From positions 124,001 to 188,000 of the forward strand of contig NZ_JAAMFI010000002.1 of the NCBI RefSeq assembly GCF_018437225.1: a DNA stretch of 64,000 bases, in the 5' to 3' direction. This document shows positions 31,818-39,920 of this stretch, piece after piece (the first letter of the stretch is position 1; every line of letters starts with the position of its first letter). The translations under genes were made by a program, and so were the position numbers. The notes under the pieces are model-generated. The model did no database searches, was not told the origin of the DNA, and saw nothing but the letters and a program-made list of their open reading frames with translations. The DNA comes from Fructobacillus papyriferae (GTDB lineage Bacteria; Bacillota; Bacilli; Lactobacillales; Lactobacillaceae).

Positions 31818-32765
31818 ATGAATGCAAAAGATTTTAAAGACGCGCGTGCCATTGGAATTAACAGTGATGCGTTGAACAATTACGTTGGTTTTTCAAGGGG
31901 ATACCTCGAACCAGGTAATATCGGAGAGGGTTATTTGACAGGACTGAAAGTCGATGCTGCTTCAACGAAGCTGACAGACGATGAACTGCTTGATAACATT
32001 TCCTCTTATGACCGCGCAGAAGCAAAGAACGCGAACTTGGCTCAGATCAATATGGAAACGGCCTCATCCTTCACGGGACCACAAGGCAACATCATCGGTT
32101 ATGATTTCTTGCGTAACGAGGAATTGGACAAGCAAGAACCACTGTATACGCGTAAGCAATGGGATGGTTCAACGCTGCCAATCTATGATGCTAAGCCCCT
32201 GCAAGACGCCTTAGTTGAATACTTGGGTACGGTTGATGAGCCACGTTTTAAGACGGTTCCTGCCGCCTTTATTACTTGTGCCAACAAAGGGGCCATGGCC
32301 CGTCGTCCGGAAGAAGATCGGCCATTGAAACCAGGTGAAGGTTATGGTGTTTGGTCTGCCATTGCTTTGTCAATTGCAGAAGATCCCGTTCACCACTCTT
32401 CCATGTTTGTCGAAGATGCCGGTGTTTGGAGCAAGTCAGATAGTGAAGAAGACTTGATGGCTTACCTGAAGACACGTGAAGCAGCGATGGCACAATCAAT
32501 TGCCAACTGCGGTCGCCATGCTAAGACGACGTTTAAGAAGACGTACATTGGTTTTGCTCACGTGATGTTAAAGCCCGGTGAGTTCGGAACGGCGATTACG
32601 GTTGGTCCTTACTTGACCATGCCATTCGATGCTGTTCCCGGTGCTAATCGAACCAATGCGTCAGCTTTGGACGCCATGGAAACGATGCGCAGCTTGTCTT
32701 TGCAAGACTGGTTGACGAAGATGCACTTCGATTCATTGGTTAAGAAGAACCAGATTACTTATTAA
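31818..32765 (+). CDS. hdcA: Pyruvoyl-dependent histidine decarboxylase proenzyme
   Basis: HdcA turns histidine into histamine and CO2. The 315-residue proenzyme cleaves itself between two serines to give a beta chain and an alpha chain whose N terminus becomes the pyruvoyl cofactor. Here the site is Ser83-Ser84 in TASSFTG, like Ser81-Ser82 of the Lactobacillus 30a enzyme. Tyr64-Asp65 (SYDRAE) and Glu199 (FVEDAGVW) match the known active-site residues. The ATG at 31818 follows a strong AGGAGGGTG; the upstream open frame is not needed. It heads the operon hdcA-hdcP-hdcB. This is one of the clearest assignments in the window. Confidence 0.97.
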   Translation: MNAKDFKDARAIGINSDALNNYVGFSRGYLEPGNIGEGYLTGLKVDAASTKLTDDELLDNISSYDRAEAKNANLAQINMETASSFTGPQGNIIGYDFLRNEELDKQEPLYTRKQWDGSTLPIYDAKPLQDALVEYLGTVDEPRFKTVPAAFITCANKGAMARRPEEDRPLKPGEGYGVWSAIALSIAEDPVHHSSMFVEDAGVWSKSDSEEDLMAYLKTREAAMAQSIANCGRHAKTTFKKTYIGFAHVMLKPGEFGTAITVGPYLTMPFDAVPGANRTNASALDAMETMRSLSLQDWLTKMHFDSLVKKNQITY

Positions 32766-32802
32766 TCGTTTAGCTCATCATTTTTAAAGGGGGAAATGAA
32801 CT

Positions 32803-34263
32803 GTGGCTTCAGAAGCTAAAAAATTAGGAACCATTGGCCTGATTGGTCTGATCGTTCCAGCCATGATTGGTGGTGGGGCTTATGACCTGCCCGAAAACAT
32901 GGCCGCTAATGCGGGCTTGATTGGGCAAGCCCTTGGTTGGATCGTTTCTGGTCTGATCATTTGGTGCTTGGTTTACTCATTCTTATTCTTATCAAAATTA
33001 CGTCCTGATTTTACGTCAGGCCTTTACAAATATGCCGAGGATGGCTTTGGTAAATTTACCGGCTTCTTCGTTTCTTGGGGCTATTGGATCTGTGAGTGTT
33101 TTGCCAACATCACCTATGCCGTTTTGTTGGCCTCAACCTTGAACGCCTTCTTCCCAGGCGTCTTTAAGGGTGGCAATAACCTGAATTCAATCTTACTTGG
33201 AACAGTGATCTTGTGGTCGATGTCTGCCTTGGTTTTGAAGGGAATTCAAGGAGCTAGCTGGGTCGATAATTTGTCGACAGCGGTGATCTTGCTTTCCTTG
33301 CTTTTCTTCATTGTTTCCATGATCGCCGTCTTTAATCCCCACACCTTTACGACCAATATTTGGGCGAACCAAGCCATGACAAGCTTGGGCGACGCCGATA
33401 TGGGCTCGATCTTCCACCAGGTAAAGAGCACGATGATGGTGACGCTTTGGGTCTTTGGTGGTGTTGAAGGAGCGGTTGTTCTTTCTGGCAATGCTCGAAG
33501 TCAAAAAGACGTTCGTAACGCCACGAAGTGGGGCTTCATCATCTGTCTGATCATCTATGCCGCCGTTTCGATCCTGGCCCTCGGCTACCGCAGTTATGGA
33601 CAAATCGGTAAGATGGCTAGCCCATCGACCGGTGCCTTACTTGCCTCAATTTATGGCCCAATCGGTCACGTGATCATTGGTATTTCCGTTCTGGTAGCTG
33701 TTTTGGCTTCTTGGTTGACTTGGACGTTGATGTTGTCCGAAATGCCACGTGCCGCTGCTCAAATGGGCACCTTCCCAACTTCCTTTAAGAAGATGAACAA
33801 GAATCACATGCCAGCATATTCGATTATCGTGTCAACGATTGTCATGCAGTTGATTCTCTTTTCCACCCACTTTGCTGGTAAGGCCTTCAACACGATGCTG
33901 ACCATCGTGGGTACTATGACGGTGCCACCATACTTGATCGCCATGCTTTACCTCTTTAAGATTAGCTTGAACGACAAGGAATTCAACCCAACGGGTGCTA
34001 AGATTACCTTTGGTCGCACCAAGCCATTGATTTACTCTGGTTTGGCCATTTTGGGAACGCTTTACATGGGTTACTCAGCTGGTATTACCTACACGGCTTT
34101 GTCCTTTGTGATTTACGCGCTTGGTATTCCTGTTTATATTTGGGCACGGACGCACAAGCAAGACATGACGATCGGTCAGGTCTTTGGTAAGTACGAAAAG
34201 ATCTTCGTGGCATGTATCTTGATTGTTGCGGTTGGTTCTTGTGCCATGATGTTACTGAAATGA
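32803..34263 (+). CDS. hdcP: Histidine/histamine antiporter (APC superfamily)
   Basis: A 486-residue protein with 12 to 13 membrane helices of the basic amino acid/polyamine antiporter type (GGGAYDLPENMAANAG near the N terminus, as in ArcD- and HdcP-like carriers). Placed between hdcA and hdcB, it should exchange external histidine for internal histamine, which moves net charge outwards and so helps make a proton motive force. The start is GTG 32803 after a strong GGGGG site. It overlaps hdcB by four bases. The substrate is inferred from the operon and family. Confidence 0.9.
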   Translation: MASEAKKLGTIGLIGLIVPAMIGGGAYDLPENMAANAGLIGQALGWIVSGLIIWCLVYSFLFLSKLRPDFTSGLYKYAEDGFGKFTGFFVSWGYWICECFANITYAVLLASTLNAFFPGVFKGGNNLNSILLGTVILWSMSALVLKGIQGASWVDNLSTAVILLSLLFFIVSMIAVFNPHTFTTNIWANQAMTSLGDADMGSIFHQVKSTMMVTLWVFGGVEGAVVLSGNARSQKDVRNATKWGFIICLIIYAAVSILALGYRSYGQIGKMASPSTGALLASIYGPIGHVIIGISVLVAVLASWLTWTLMLSEMPRAAAQMGTFPTSFKKMNKNHMPAYSIIVSTIVMQLILFSTHFAGKAFNTMLTIVGTMTVPPYLIAMLYLFKISLNDKEFNPTGAKITFGRTKPLIYSGLAILGTLYMGYSAGITYTALSFVIYALGIPVYIWARTHKQDMTIGQVFGKYEKIFVACILIVAVGSCAMMLLK

Positions 34264-34748
34264 TGACAAAAAAAGACTTTCAACAATTTGTGTCTGACTG
34301 GACCAAACAAGCAGACTTGCGCTTGCGCGGCCTTCTGATTGGTGAGGATGAAAAGGGGCAGCCTCTAGCCATCGGCTATGATGGCGAGACCGTTTATCTC
34401 AAGTCTTCTGACGATGAAAAGCGATTTTCTCGCAATGCGCCCATCAAAACGACCTTTGTCGCTGGTGTGCCAAATGGAAAACTGACGTTTTCAGTTGACG
34501 GACAGATTGAACCGATCACTTTGCAAAAGATTCAAACCGGTCGGGTCTATGACCTGACCCAGGCCTTGGATCCAAAGCCAATCTACAAGGCCAGCTACGA
34601 TGGTAGCCAGGCCCTGCAAAGCTCGGTTTACTTCGATCCAGAACATGCTGAACTAATCGATGAGCTGCGCTATGAGATGCAGACGGGTCAGATTTCTCAG
34701 CACGACTACGATTCGCTGAATCCCATGCTGCCAAAGGCGGGGAAGTAG
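34260..34748 (+). CDS. hdcB: HdcB, histidine decarboxylase maturation factor
   Basis: A 162-residue soluble protein whose start (ATG 34260 or the adjacent ATG 34263) overlaps the hdcP stop codon. In Streptococcus thermophilus the same gene order hdcA-hdcP-hdcB is known, and HdcB there is required to convert the HdcA proenzyme into the cleaved pyruvoyl form. Size, position and soluble character agree, but I recognise it mainly from context. No histidyl-tRNA synthetase gene follows, unlike in several lactobacillus and Oenococcus clusters. A terminator closes the operon. Confidence 0.8.
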   Translation: MMTKKDFQQFVSDWTKQADLRLRGLLIGEDEKGQPLAIGYDGETVYLKSSDDEKRFSRNAPIKTTFVAGVPNGKLTFSVDGQIEPITLQKIQTGRVYDLTQALDPKPIYKASYDGSQALQSSVYFDPEHAELIDELRYEMQTGQISQHDYDSLNPMLPKAGK

Positions 34749-34780
34749 GGCGTTTCGGCAAGGACACGTTCGAAAAAAAG

Positions 34781-34812
34781 AAAACGATGAACCGCTTGGT
34801 TCATCGTTTTTT
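34781..34812 (+). terminator. Terminator of the hdc operon
   Basis: AAAACGATGAACC (34781-34793) and GGTTCATCGTTTT (34798-34810) enclose loop GCTT and end in a T run. Confidence 0.93.
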
Positions 34813-34820
34813 AGTTCAAA

Positions 34821-34854
34821 AAAAAGCCAACCAACAATCTGTTGGCTGGCTTTT
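34821..34854 (-). terminator. Terminator of the D-hydroxyacid dehydrogenase operon
   Basis: AAAGCCAACCAACA and TGTTGGCTGGCTTT are inverted repeats with one imperfect position. Read on the minus strand that position is a G-U pair, on the plus strand an A-C mismatch, so it is stronger for the minus-strand operon. Confidence 0.85.
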
Positions 34855-34864
34855 ATTGATTCGC

Positions 34865-35878
34865 TTATGCTTCTGGCTTCACCAAGAAGTTGTTTTCGAA
34901 GTTGCCGTTCAAGGCGTTTTCGAAGTTTTGGTATGAGATTGAGATCATATCCGTCAAGGCGTTTTCGGTGTATGAACCGATGTGTGGCGTGACCACCACC
35001 TTTGGATAGAGCGCTTGGAACTGCGCCATGATGGACTTCTCATCCTTAGCGGCTTCAGGGTCAACTTGACCGAAGTAAGCACCCTCGTTCGAGATGACGT
35101 CCGTTGCAAAGCCCTTGATTTCGCCGTTCTTCACAGCAGCGATGATGGCTTCTTCGTCGGTGATTTCGGCACGGGCCGTGTTCACCAAGACAGCAGAAGA
35201 CTTCATTTGCTTCAATTGTTCAGCCGCGAAGAATTGGTCGTTTTTACCCTTGAAGTAAGGCACGTGCAAGGAAACGATGTCTGATTCCTTGAGCAAGTCT
35301 TCCATTGAAGCGTAAGTCAAGATATCGTCGATGCCATCCTTAGGGAATGGGTCGTAACCCAATACCTTGGCGCCAACACCCTTCCAGAGCTTCGCTTCGG
35401 CCAAACCAATCTTACCGGTTCCCAAGATACCAACCGTCAAGGACTGGAATTCAGGAACGAATGAAGCGGGGTTTGGACGGAAGTCGGATTGCTTCGTCGA
35501 AGCCACCGCACCAGAGAGGTTACGGTTTTGCATGATTCCCAAACCAAAGGCCAAGTCAGCCACGGCATATGGGGAATAAGCAGGCACGAAGGCAACAATC
35601 TGACCGTTTGCCTTAGCGGCATCCAAATCGATGTGGTTGTAACCAACGGTACGAGTGAAGACATACTTGATGCCCCATTCGGCCATTTTGTCCAAGTTTT
35701 GCTTGTCAGCGACGTTATTAGCACGGAGCAATACACCATCAAAGCCCTTGACCAAATCGATGTTATCGTGGGTCAAGTTTTCAGACTTGTAAGTCATGTC
35801 GAAACCTTGCTTGTTCAAGGCGTCGAAGTGCGCCACTTCGTTGTCGCGCGTACCAAATGAAATAATCTTAAATGACAT
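34865..35878 (-). CDS. D-2-hydroxyacid dehydrogenase (D-lactate dehydrogenase type)
   Basis: The 337-residue enzyme has the D-LDH fold: NAD loop GTGKIG (153-158) with Asp176 for NAD preference, and the catalytic Arg236 (TARAE), Glu265 (SNEG) and His299 (TPHIG). It reduces pyruvate or another 2-oxoacid to the D-hydroxyacid. These bacteria make mainly D-lactate, but several paralogues with other substrates (such as D-2-hydroxyisocaproate dehydrogenase) are common, and this copy may be one. It is 15 bases downstream of an AEC-type permease gene, suggesting linked uptake or export and redox use of an organic acid. Confidence 0.87.
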   Translation of the reverse strand: MSFKIISFGTRDNEVAHFDALNKQGFDMTYKSENLTHDNIDLVKGFDGVLLRANNVADKQNLDKMAEWGIKYVFTRTVGYNHIDLDAAKANGQIVAFVPAYSPYAVADLAFGLGIMQNRNLSGAVASTKQSDFRPNPASFVPEFQSLTVGILGTGKIGLAEAKLWKGVGAKVLGYDPFPKDGIDDILTYASMEDLLKESDIVSLHVPYFKGKNDQFFAAEQLKQMKSSAVLVNTARAEITDEEAIIAAVKNGEIKGFATDVISNEGAYFGQVDPEAAKDEKSIMAQFQALYPKVVVTPHIGSYTENALTDMISISYQNFENALNGNFENNFLVKPEA

Positions 35879-35893
35879 ATCTTTCTCCCTTAA

Positions 35894-36967
35894 TTACTTG
35901 AAGAGTGGCAGATCACCCAAGAGTTGAACCGCGATGATCCAAACAGGGATGAAGATCGTGGCCAAGATCGTTGAGATCAACGACGTGTTGGATGCCAACA
36001 ATGATTGACGGTTAAAGGCCATGGCGTAGTTAACGGCCACGGTTGCAACCGGCGTTGCCATCATGATGACCATCGTTGCCAAGGCAATGTGGTCAACGGG
36101 CAAGATGCCCATGGCTGACGTGATCACCGTCAAAACAATCATAATGATTGGCACGATGATGACCTTGTTAAATGAGTAGTACCAAGCCGTCTTGTTCTTC
36201 AAAGCTTCGCCGAAGGACATTTGGGCCAAGTTACCACCGATGGCCAACCAGGCCAGTGGTGAGGCCAAAGCGGCCATCATCTTAAACCATGAGTAAAGCC
36301 ATGGCATCGTGGCATCCAAACGGAAGAAGGCGACGTGTTGCAAGGAAGCTTGACCAGTCTTGGAGTCAGTGACCATTGCTGTTACCTGTGGTGCGGCGTT
36401 TTGGATCAACCAGAGGAAGAGGCCAAGGAAAGTAGCCACAACGATTGGGTTTAACAACATCTTCTTGATGTGTTCACCCTTCAATTGCTGACCAGACATC
36501 TTGATGTAAGCATATGAGTACAAGAAGATACGGTAGCCGATGTTAAAGATTGACGCATACATGACACCCTTGGCGCCGTAAACGGCACCAACGATTGGCA
36601 TTCCGAAGAAGGTCGTGGAACCAAATGACGTCAAAACGCCTAAGACGTCACGTTCGTCCTTTCCGTACTTGGCGTACAACCAAGGCATCGTCACAATCAA
36701 GATGATGTAGATGAGTAATCCCCAGATCAACACGCTCATGCCTTGTTGCAAGGTCTTTTGGTTCAACGGCGTCATGAATGAGTTGAAGGCCAACAAAGGC
36801 AAAGCAACTGTCATCGTGACCGTTGTCAAGGACTTCACAGCCCCTTCCTTCAAGCGGTTCGTCTTGCGCAACCAGTAACCAAGTAAAATCGTACCGATCG
36901 TAGCAACGATGGCACCGATAATACTGGCGTTAGTCACGACTTTTACAACTGAATCTACGAGGTTCAT
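35894..36967 (-). CDS. AEC family transporter (auxin efflux carrier/malate permease type)
   Basis: A 357-residue protein with about ten membrane helices in two inverted repeats, matching the AEC family that includes MleP malate permeases of lactic acid bacteria. I chose ATG 36967, preceded by GGAG at six bases; an ATG four codons upstream has no ribosome site. Malate import would be expected with a malolactic enzyme gene, but its partner here is a D-hydroxyacid dehydrogenase, so lactate, malate or another hydroxy- or oxoacid is possible. Confidence 0.85.
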   Translation of the reverse strand: MNLVDSVVKVVTNASIIGAIVATIGTILLGYWLRKTNRLKEGAVKSLTTVTMTVALPLLAFNSFMTPLNQKTLQQGMSVLIWGLLIYIILIVTMPWLYAKYGKDERDVLGVLTSFGSTTFFGMPIVGAVYGAKGVMYASIFNIGYRIFLYSYAYIKMSGQQLKGEHIKKMLLNPIVVATFLGLFLWLIQNAAPQVTAMVTDSKTGQASLQHVAFFRLDATMPWLYSWFKMMAALASPLAWLAIGGNLAQMSFGEALKNKTAWYYSFNKVIIVPIIMIVLTVITSAMGILPVDHIALATMVIMMATPVATVAVNYAMAFNRQSLLASNTSLISTILATIFIPVWIIAVQLLGDLPLFK

Positions 36968-37018
36968 AAAAGTCTCCATTCCGTTCTATGTTATTTCTTT
37001 ATCAAATTCTGACAAACT

Positions 37019-37047
37019 ATTTTCTCAACAAGGGCAGCAAAAGTCAA
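37019..37047 (-). promoter_or_regulatory. Promoter of the AEC permease-dehydrogenase operon
   Basis: On the minus strand TTGACT (37042-37047) and GAAAAT (37019-37024) are 17 bases apart. Confidence 0.6.
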
Positions 37048-37099
37048 GGTATGACGGTAAAAATAGTGAAAGTGTATAAAAATTTAATGGACAGAACAC

Positions 37100-37128
37100 T
37101 TGTTTGATGTTTCGTATTCATGTATAAT
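37100..37128 (+). promoter_or_regulatory. Promoter of a short orphan transcript
   Basis: TTGTTT (37100-37105) and TATAAT (37123-37128) are 17 bases apart; TG directly precedes the -10 box. No gene of normal size starts behind it: a strong terminator lies only about 25 bases after the predicted start. Confidence 0.7.
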
Positions 37129-37134
37129 AGAATT

Positions 37135-37187
37135 ATTCTTTATGAGAGAACGGAAAAGCCCCAGGCCAATTGGTCTGGGGCTTTTTC
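37135..37187 (+). ncRNA. Candidate small RNA (promoter plus terminator, about 50 nt)
   Basis: The predicted transcript begins near 37135 and ends in a hairpin with a 14-base stem (37154-37167 with 37072-like partner 37172-37185), loop AATT and a T run. The loop region CCAATTGG is self-complementary, so two molecules could pair. No ribosome site precedes the ATG at 37142, and its frame runs through the terminator, so a peptide is unlikely. It lies 160 bases ahead of the promoter of the ABC gene cluster. It matches no RNA family I know. Confidence 0.45.
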
Positions 37188-37346
37188 GTTGTGATAAAAG
37201 GCTTCTTAAAAGCTCGATAGGTAGCGGTCTAATCGCTTTTTGAACGGTTTTTGCCTTGTAATCGGAGATGTCGGGAAGGGTTGTTTAGAATAGTGGCTGG
37301 TGGTTTTTTGAAAAAAAAACTGTTTCAATAAGTATTCTTATCTACA

Positions 37347-37400
37347 TTGTTTAAAATAGAACGATTATGATAGAATGCTTAGTGATTTTATAGAATCACT
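37347..37400 (+). promoter_or_regulatory. Promoter and inverted repeat of the ABC cluster
   Basis: TTGTTT (37347-37352) and TAGAAT (37371-37376) are 18 bases apart, with TG one base before the -10 box. AGTGATT (37381-37387) and AATCACT (37394-37400) form a perfect inverted repeat at about +1 to +20, suited to an operator or 5' hairpin. Between 37190 and 37346 I see nothing else. Confidence 0.6.
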
Positions 37401-37440
37401 TTAAACTTAATGGATCGAGGGATTTTTGGGAGAGGAATTT

Positions 37441-38244
37441 ATGCCAAGACGTTTATCAGTCGTCACACTTTTGGTTGTGACTGCTTTACTCTTTGCCATG
37501 ACCGGGGTAACCCTGCTTGCATGTCGAGATGTTGATTTAGCCAGTGCTAGTGCTTTGAAGACTTCAAATACGTTTTATTTCTTACAAATTGGGCAGAGCA
37601 ATCCTGCTTATGATTTGGTTCTTTTTTGTATGCTGACCATTTTTGCCAATTTTATCTTTGTATATGCAAAGAATAGTCCGTTTTTCTTCAATATTATCCA
37701 GCGAATTGGCTATCGTCGTTTCTTGACGAAAGGCGTGGTCGTTTCCTTTATTGGTGGGGCAACACTTTCACTGCTGATGTCACTTTATCAATTGGTTTTG
37801 CTATCATTATTCATTCACCCGTTATCCTTTGGACCGGTTGCGGATAATAAAGCTAATGGTCTTGCTTTTTATGATGATGGGAATCTTTGGTCAACCATTC
37901 AATTCTGTTTCCTTGCTGCGATTGGCTGGGGAATCTATGCCATGTTTGTTTTTTCAGCAACGTTATGGGTTAAAAAGACAGCGATTGCGATCGTATCAGG
38001 AAGCCTTTTAGGAGTAGCTTTTTTCCTTGCACCTGCTATTTTGGCTCAGTTGTTAAATGGTCACTTGTCAGGAGCGCTGTATTCACTTCAGGTGTCAACA
38101 TTGATAGCACCAGGAATGGTTTCATATCCGACAATTTCAATGGATAAAACCGTCTTTTACTTTATCTGTGCAGCATGCCTCTATACGTTGTTGACTGTTT
38201 CATCGGCTTCTTTGTGGATGAAGAAAAAGGAGCGCTTTGCCTGA
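37441..38244 (+). CDS. Uncharacterised ABC-2-like membrane protein
   Basis: I do not recognise the family. The 267 residues hold about six membrane segments (near 8-26, 58-78, 95-125, 150-175, 180-205, 235-255), which is the size and shape of an ABC-2 permease of a peptide or antibiotic exporter. The start is ATG 37441, preceded by GGGAGAGGAA. It is the first gene of a five-gene operon and overlaps the next gene by one base (TGATG). The DNA looks richer in A and T than the surrounding genes, which may point to transfer, although this was not measured. Confidence 0.65.
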   Translation: MPRRLSVVTLLVVTALLFAMTGVTLLACRDVDLASASALKTSNTFYFLQIGQSNPAYDLVLFCMLTIFANFIFVYAKNSPFFFNIIQRIGYRRFLTKGVVVSFIGGATLSLLMSLYQLVLLSLFIHPLSFGPVADNKANGLAFYDDGNLWSTIQFCFLAAIGWGIYAMFVFSATLWVKKTAIAIVSGSLLGVAFFLAPAILAQLLNGHLSGALYSLQVSTLIAPGMVSYPTISMDKTVFYFICAACLYTLLTVSSASLWMKKKERFA

Positions 38245-38813
38245 TGTTTCGCCAATTAAAAATGTTAAAGCCTTCTTTTGTTACGACGATGATTGTTATA
38301 GTCATCAGTTTGCTATCGATTCAATTCTTACCATCGTTTCGCCCGGTTGACGATATCATTGCTGCTACAATCAATTTAAGGGGTCCGGTGTTAATATCGC
38401 AAACGATCCTTTTGGCCTTTGTGATGTGGCAAGTCGTTTCATTTAGAAAATCACGTGCATTGATTGAAGTGCGAGGTAAGACAGAAGTTATTCAAAAACA
38501 ATTGATTAAAGCAATGACTTTTGAAGTCGTCTTGTATTTTTTGCTTTTTGAGGGGGCCTTTTTGTTACTAGGCTACCAAATATTCCGCGATGGTCCTGTC
38601 GTGATTGGAGTCTTAGTGCTCGTCTTTCGAGTTCTGCTGGTTTGGTTCTTAGGACTGTTGTTAATCACGATGTATAACTCATCATATCCAGCAGTTATCG
38701 CATTGACAGTATTTGTGTCCAATTTTCTTTATCATTTTATAGTTGAAAAGTCCTTTTTGCTAGTCCACTATAGTGTCCATTACGACACATTGTGGCAAGC
38801 CTTTAACAATTAA
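38244..38813 (+). CDS. Uncharacterised membrane protein of the ABC cluster
   Basis: A 189-residue protein with about five hydrophobic segments and few charges apart from a central Arg/Lys-rich loop (FRKSRALIEVRGKTEVIQK). No motif is recognised. The start ATG 38244 shares a base with the preceding stop, so the two membrane proteins are probably made together and may form the two halves of a transporter with the ATPase that follows. It lacks the length of a full ABC-2 permease. Confidence 0.6.
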   Translation: MFRQLKMLKPSFVTTMIVIVISLLSIQFLPSFRPVDDIIAATINLRGPVLISQTILLAFVMWQVVSFRKSRALIEVRGKTEVIQKQLIKAMTFEVVLYFLLFEGAFLLLGYQIFRDGPVVIGVLVLVFRVLLVWFLGLLLITMYNSSYPAVIALTVFVSNFLYHFIVEKSFLLVHYSVHYDTLWQAFNN

Positions 38814-38828
38814 TCCAGTGGAGTGTTT

Positions 38829-39431
38829 ATGTTAGAAGTTAACCAATTACAAAAAAGTTTTCATGACGAGATCGTTTTACAAGACATCTCTTTTAGCGGA
38901 CAACCTGGTCAAGTCATTCATATTAGTGGGGAAAACGGATCGGGTAAGTCGACGATATTCAAAATTATCGCAAGAATTTTGAAGGCCGATTCTGGAGAAA
39001 TACATTACGATTCAGAAACAACCATTGGAGCTTTGATTGAAAACCCAGGCTATTTGGAGTTCGAAACCGGTCTGACCAACCTGAGCTTCTTGGCCAAATT
39101 GAATCATAATGAGGATTTAGAAAAAATTCGTCGATTAATGGCTGACTTTGGACTGGATCCAGATAATAAACGAGCTGTTTCAAAGTACTCATTGGGAATG
39201 AGACAGAAGTTGGGGATTATCCAGGCAATCATGGAAGATCAAAACATTGTATTGCTGGATGAGCCAACTCGAGGATTGGATCGTGCTTCGCTGAATCATT
39301 TTGTCGAATTAGTTCAACAATTAAAAGATGAAAACAAGCTCGTGATTATTGCATCACACGATTTCCAAGCGGGTATGCCGTACGATAAGACGTATCGCTT
39401 GATTGACGGAGTGCTGCAAAGTGAGGAGTAG
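38829..39431 (+). CDS. Short ABC transporter ATPase (BcrA/lantibiotic-immunity-like)
   Basis: The 200-residue ATPase has Walker A GENGSGKST (about 34-42), the Q-loop area GALIENPGYLEFETGLTNL that resembles BcrA and LanF-type immunity ATPases, a signature that reads YSLGMRQKLG rather than LSGGQ, Walker B IVLLDEPT and the switch SHD. It is near the minimum size for an ABC ATPase. The start ATG 38829 has GGAG five bases upstream. Its sister membrane proteins lie on both sides, so it probably powers an exporter or a resistance pump. The substrate is unknown. Confidence 0.85.
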   Translation: MLEVNQLQKSFHDEIVLQDISFSGQPGQVIHISGENGSGKSTIFKIIARILKADSGEIHYDSETTIGALIENPGYLEFETGLTNLSFLAKLNHNEDLEKIRRLMADFGLDPDNKRAVSKYSLGMRQKLGIIQAIMEDQNIVLLDEPTRGLDRASLNHFVELVQQLKDENKLVIIASHDFQAGMPYDKTYRLIDGVLQSEE

Positions 39432-39909
39432 ATTTAGTTTTTGGTGCTATTTTTTAGTGGTGCTGTTGTGCTTTTGCTTTCTTCCAACTATAGAAGAGAA
39501 TTTAACTACTACGAGTCATTCAGAAATCCTGTTTTCGTTAAATGGCAGCGATATTTATTTAACGATGGCTTCCTTGCTGTTTTTCTGGTTCGATTACTTG
39601 ACGTTGATGGTTCCTTTGCAAGGCCTTTTTAACATCCAATCTTTTCTTCAAGTGCGTCCAACATCGCTGTGTCGTCGTTTGTGGGTTTATTGTGGTGCTT
39701 TTTATCCATACTTTTTAGCTTTTCTTGCTGTAAAACTATTAGGTGCCATCAATGGTGGACTAGATTACCTACTTCCGGTCTTGCTGTTCAGTATCTTATG
39801 GTGGCTACTTTTGCTATTTTTGTCTGTTAAAAGTCCAAATAAAAGTTGGTCGATAGCCACGACGGTTATTCTGCTATTAATTTTGCGAATTTTGTGTACT
39901 TATTTATAG
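39421..39909 (+). CDS. Uncharacterised membrane protein with overlapping start
   Basis: A 162-residue protein, start GTG 39421, overlapping the ATPase end by 11 bases; GGAG lies about eight bases upstream. Four to five hydrophobic segments cover nearly all of it, with a basic middle (QVRPTSLCRRLW) that may face the cytoplasm. I do not recognise it. As the third membrane protein in the operon it could be a further permease part or an immunity-like protein. Confidence 0.55.
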   Translation: MRSRFSFWCYFLVVLLCFCFLPTIEENLTTTSHSEILFSLNGSDIYLTMASLLFFWFDYLTLMVPLQGLFNIQSFLQVRPTSLCRRLWVYCGAFYPYFLAFLAVKLLGAINGGLDYLLPVLLFSILWWLLLLFLSVKSPNKSWSIATTVILLLILRILCTYL

Positions 39910-39920
39910 AGGAGAGATGA

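Noticed and set aside
37142-37243. Short open frame of about 33 codons behind the orphan promoter, as a possible bacteriocin-like peptide
   Set aside because: It has no ribosome site, runs straight through the terminator hairpin, and shows no leader or hydrophobic peptide pattern.
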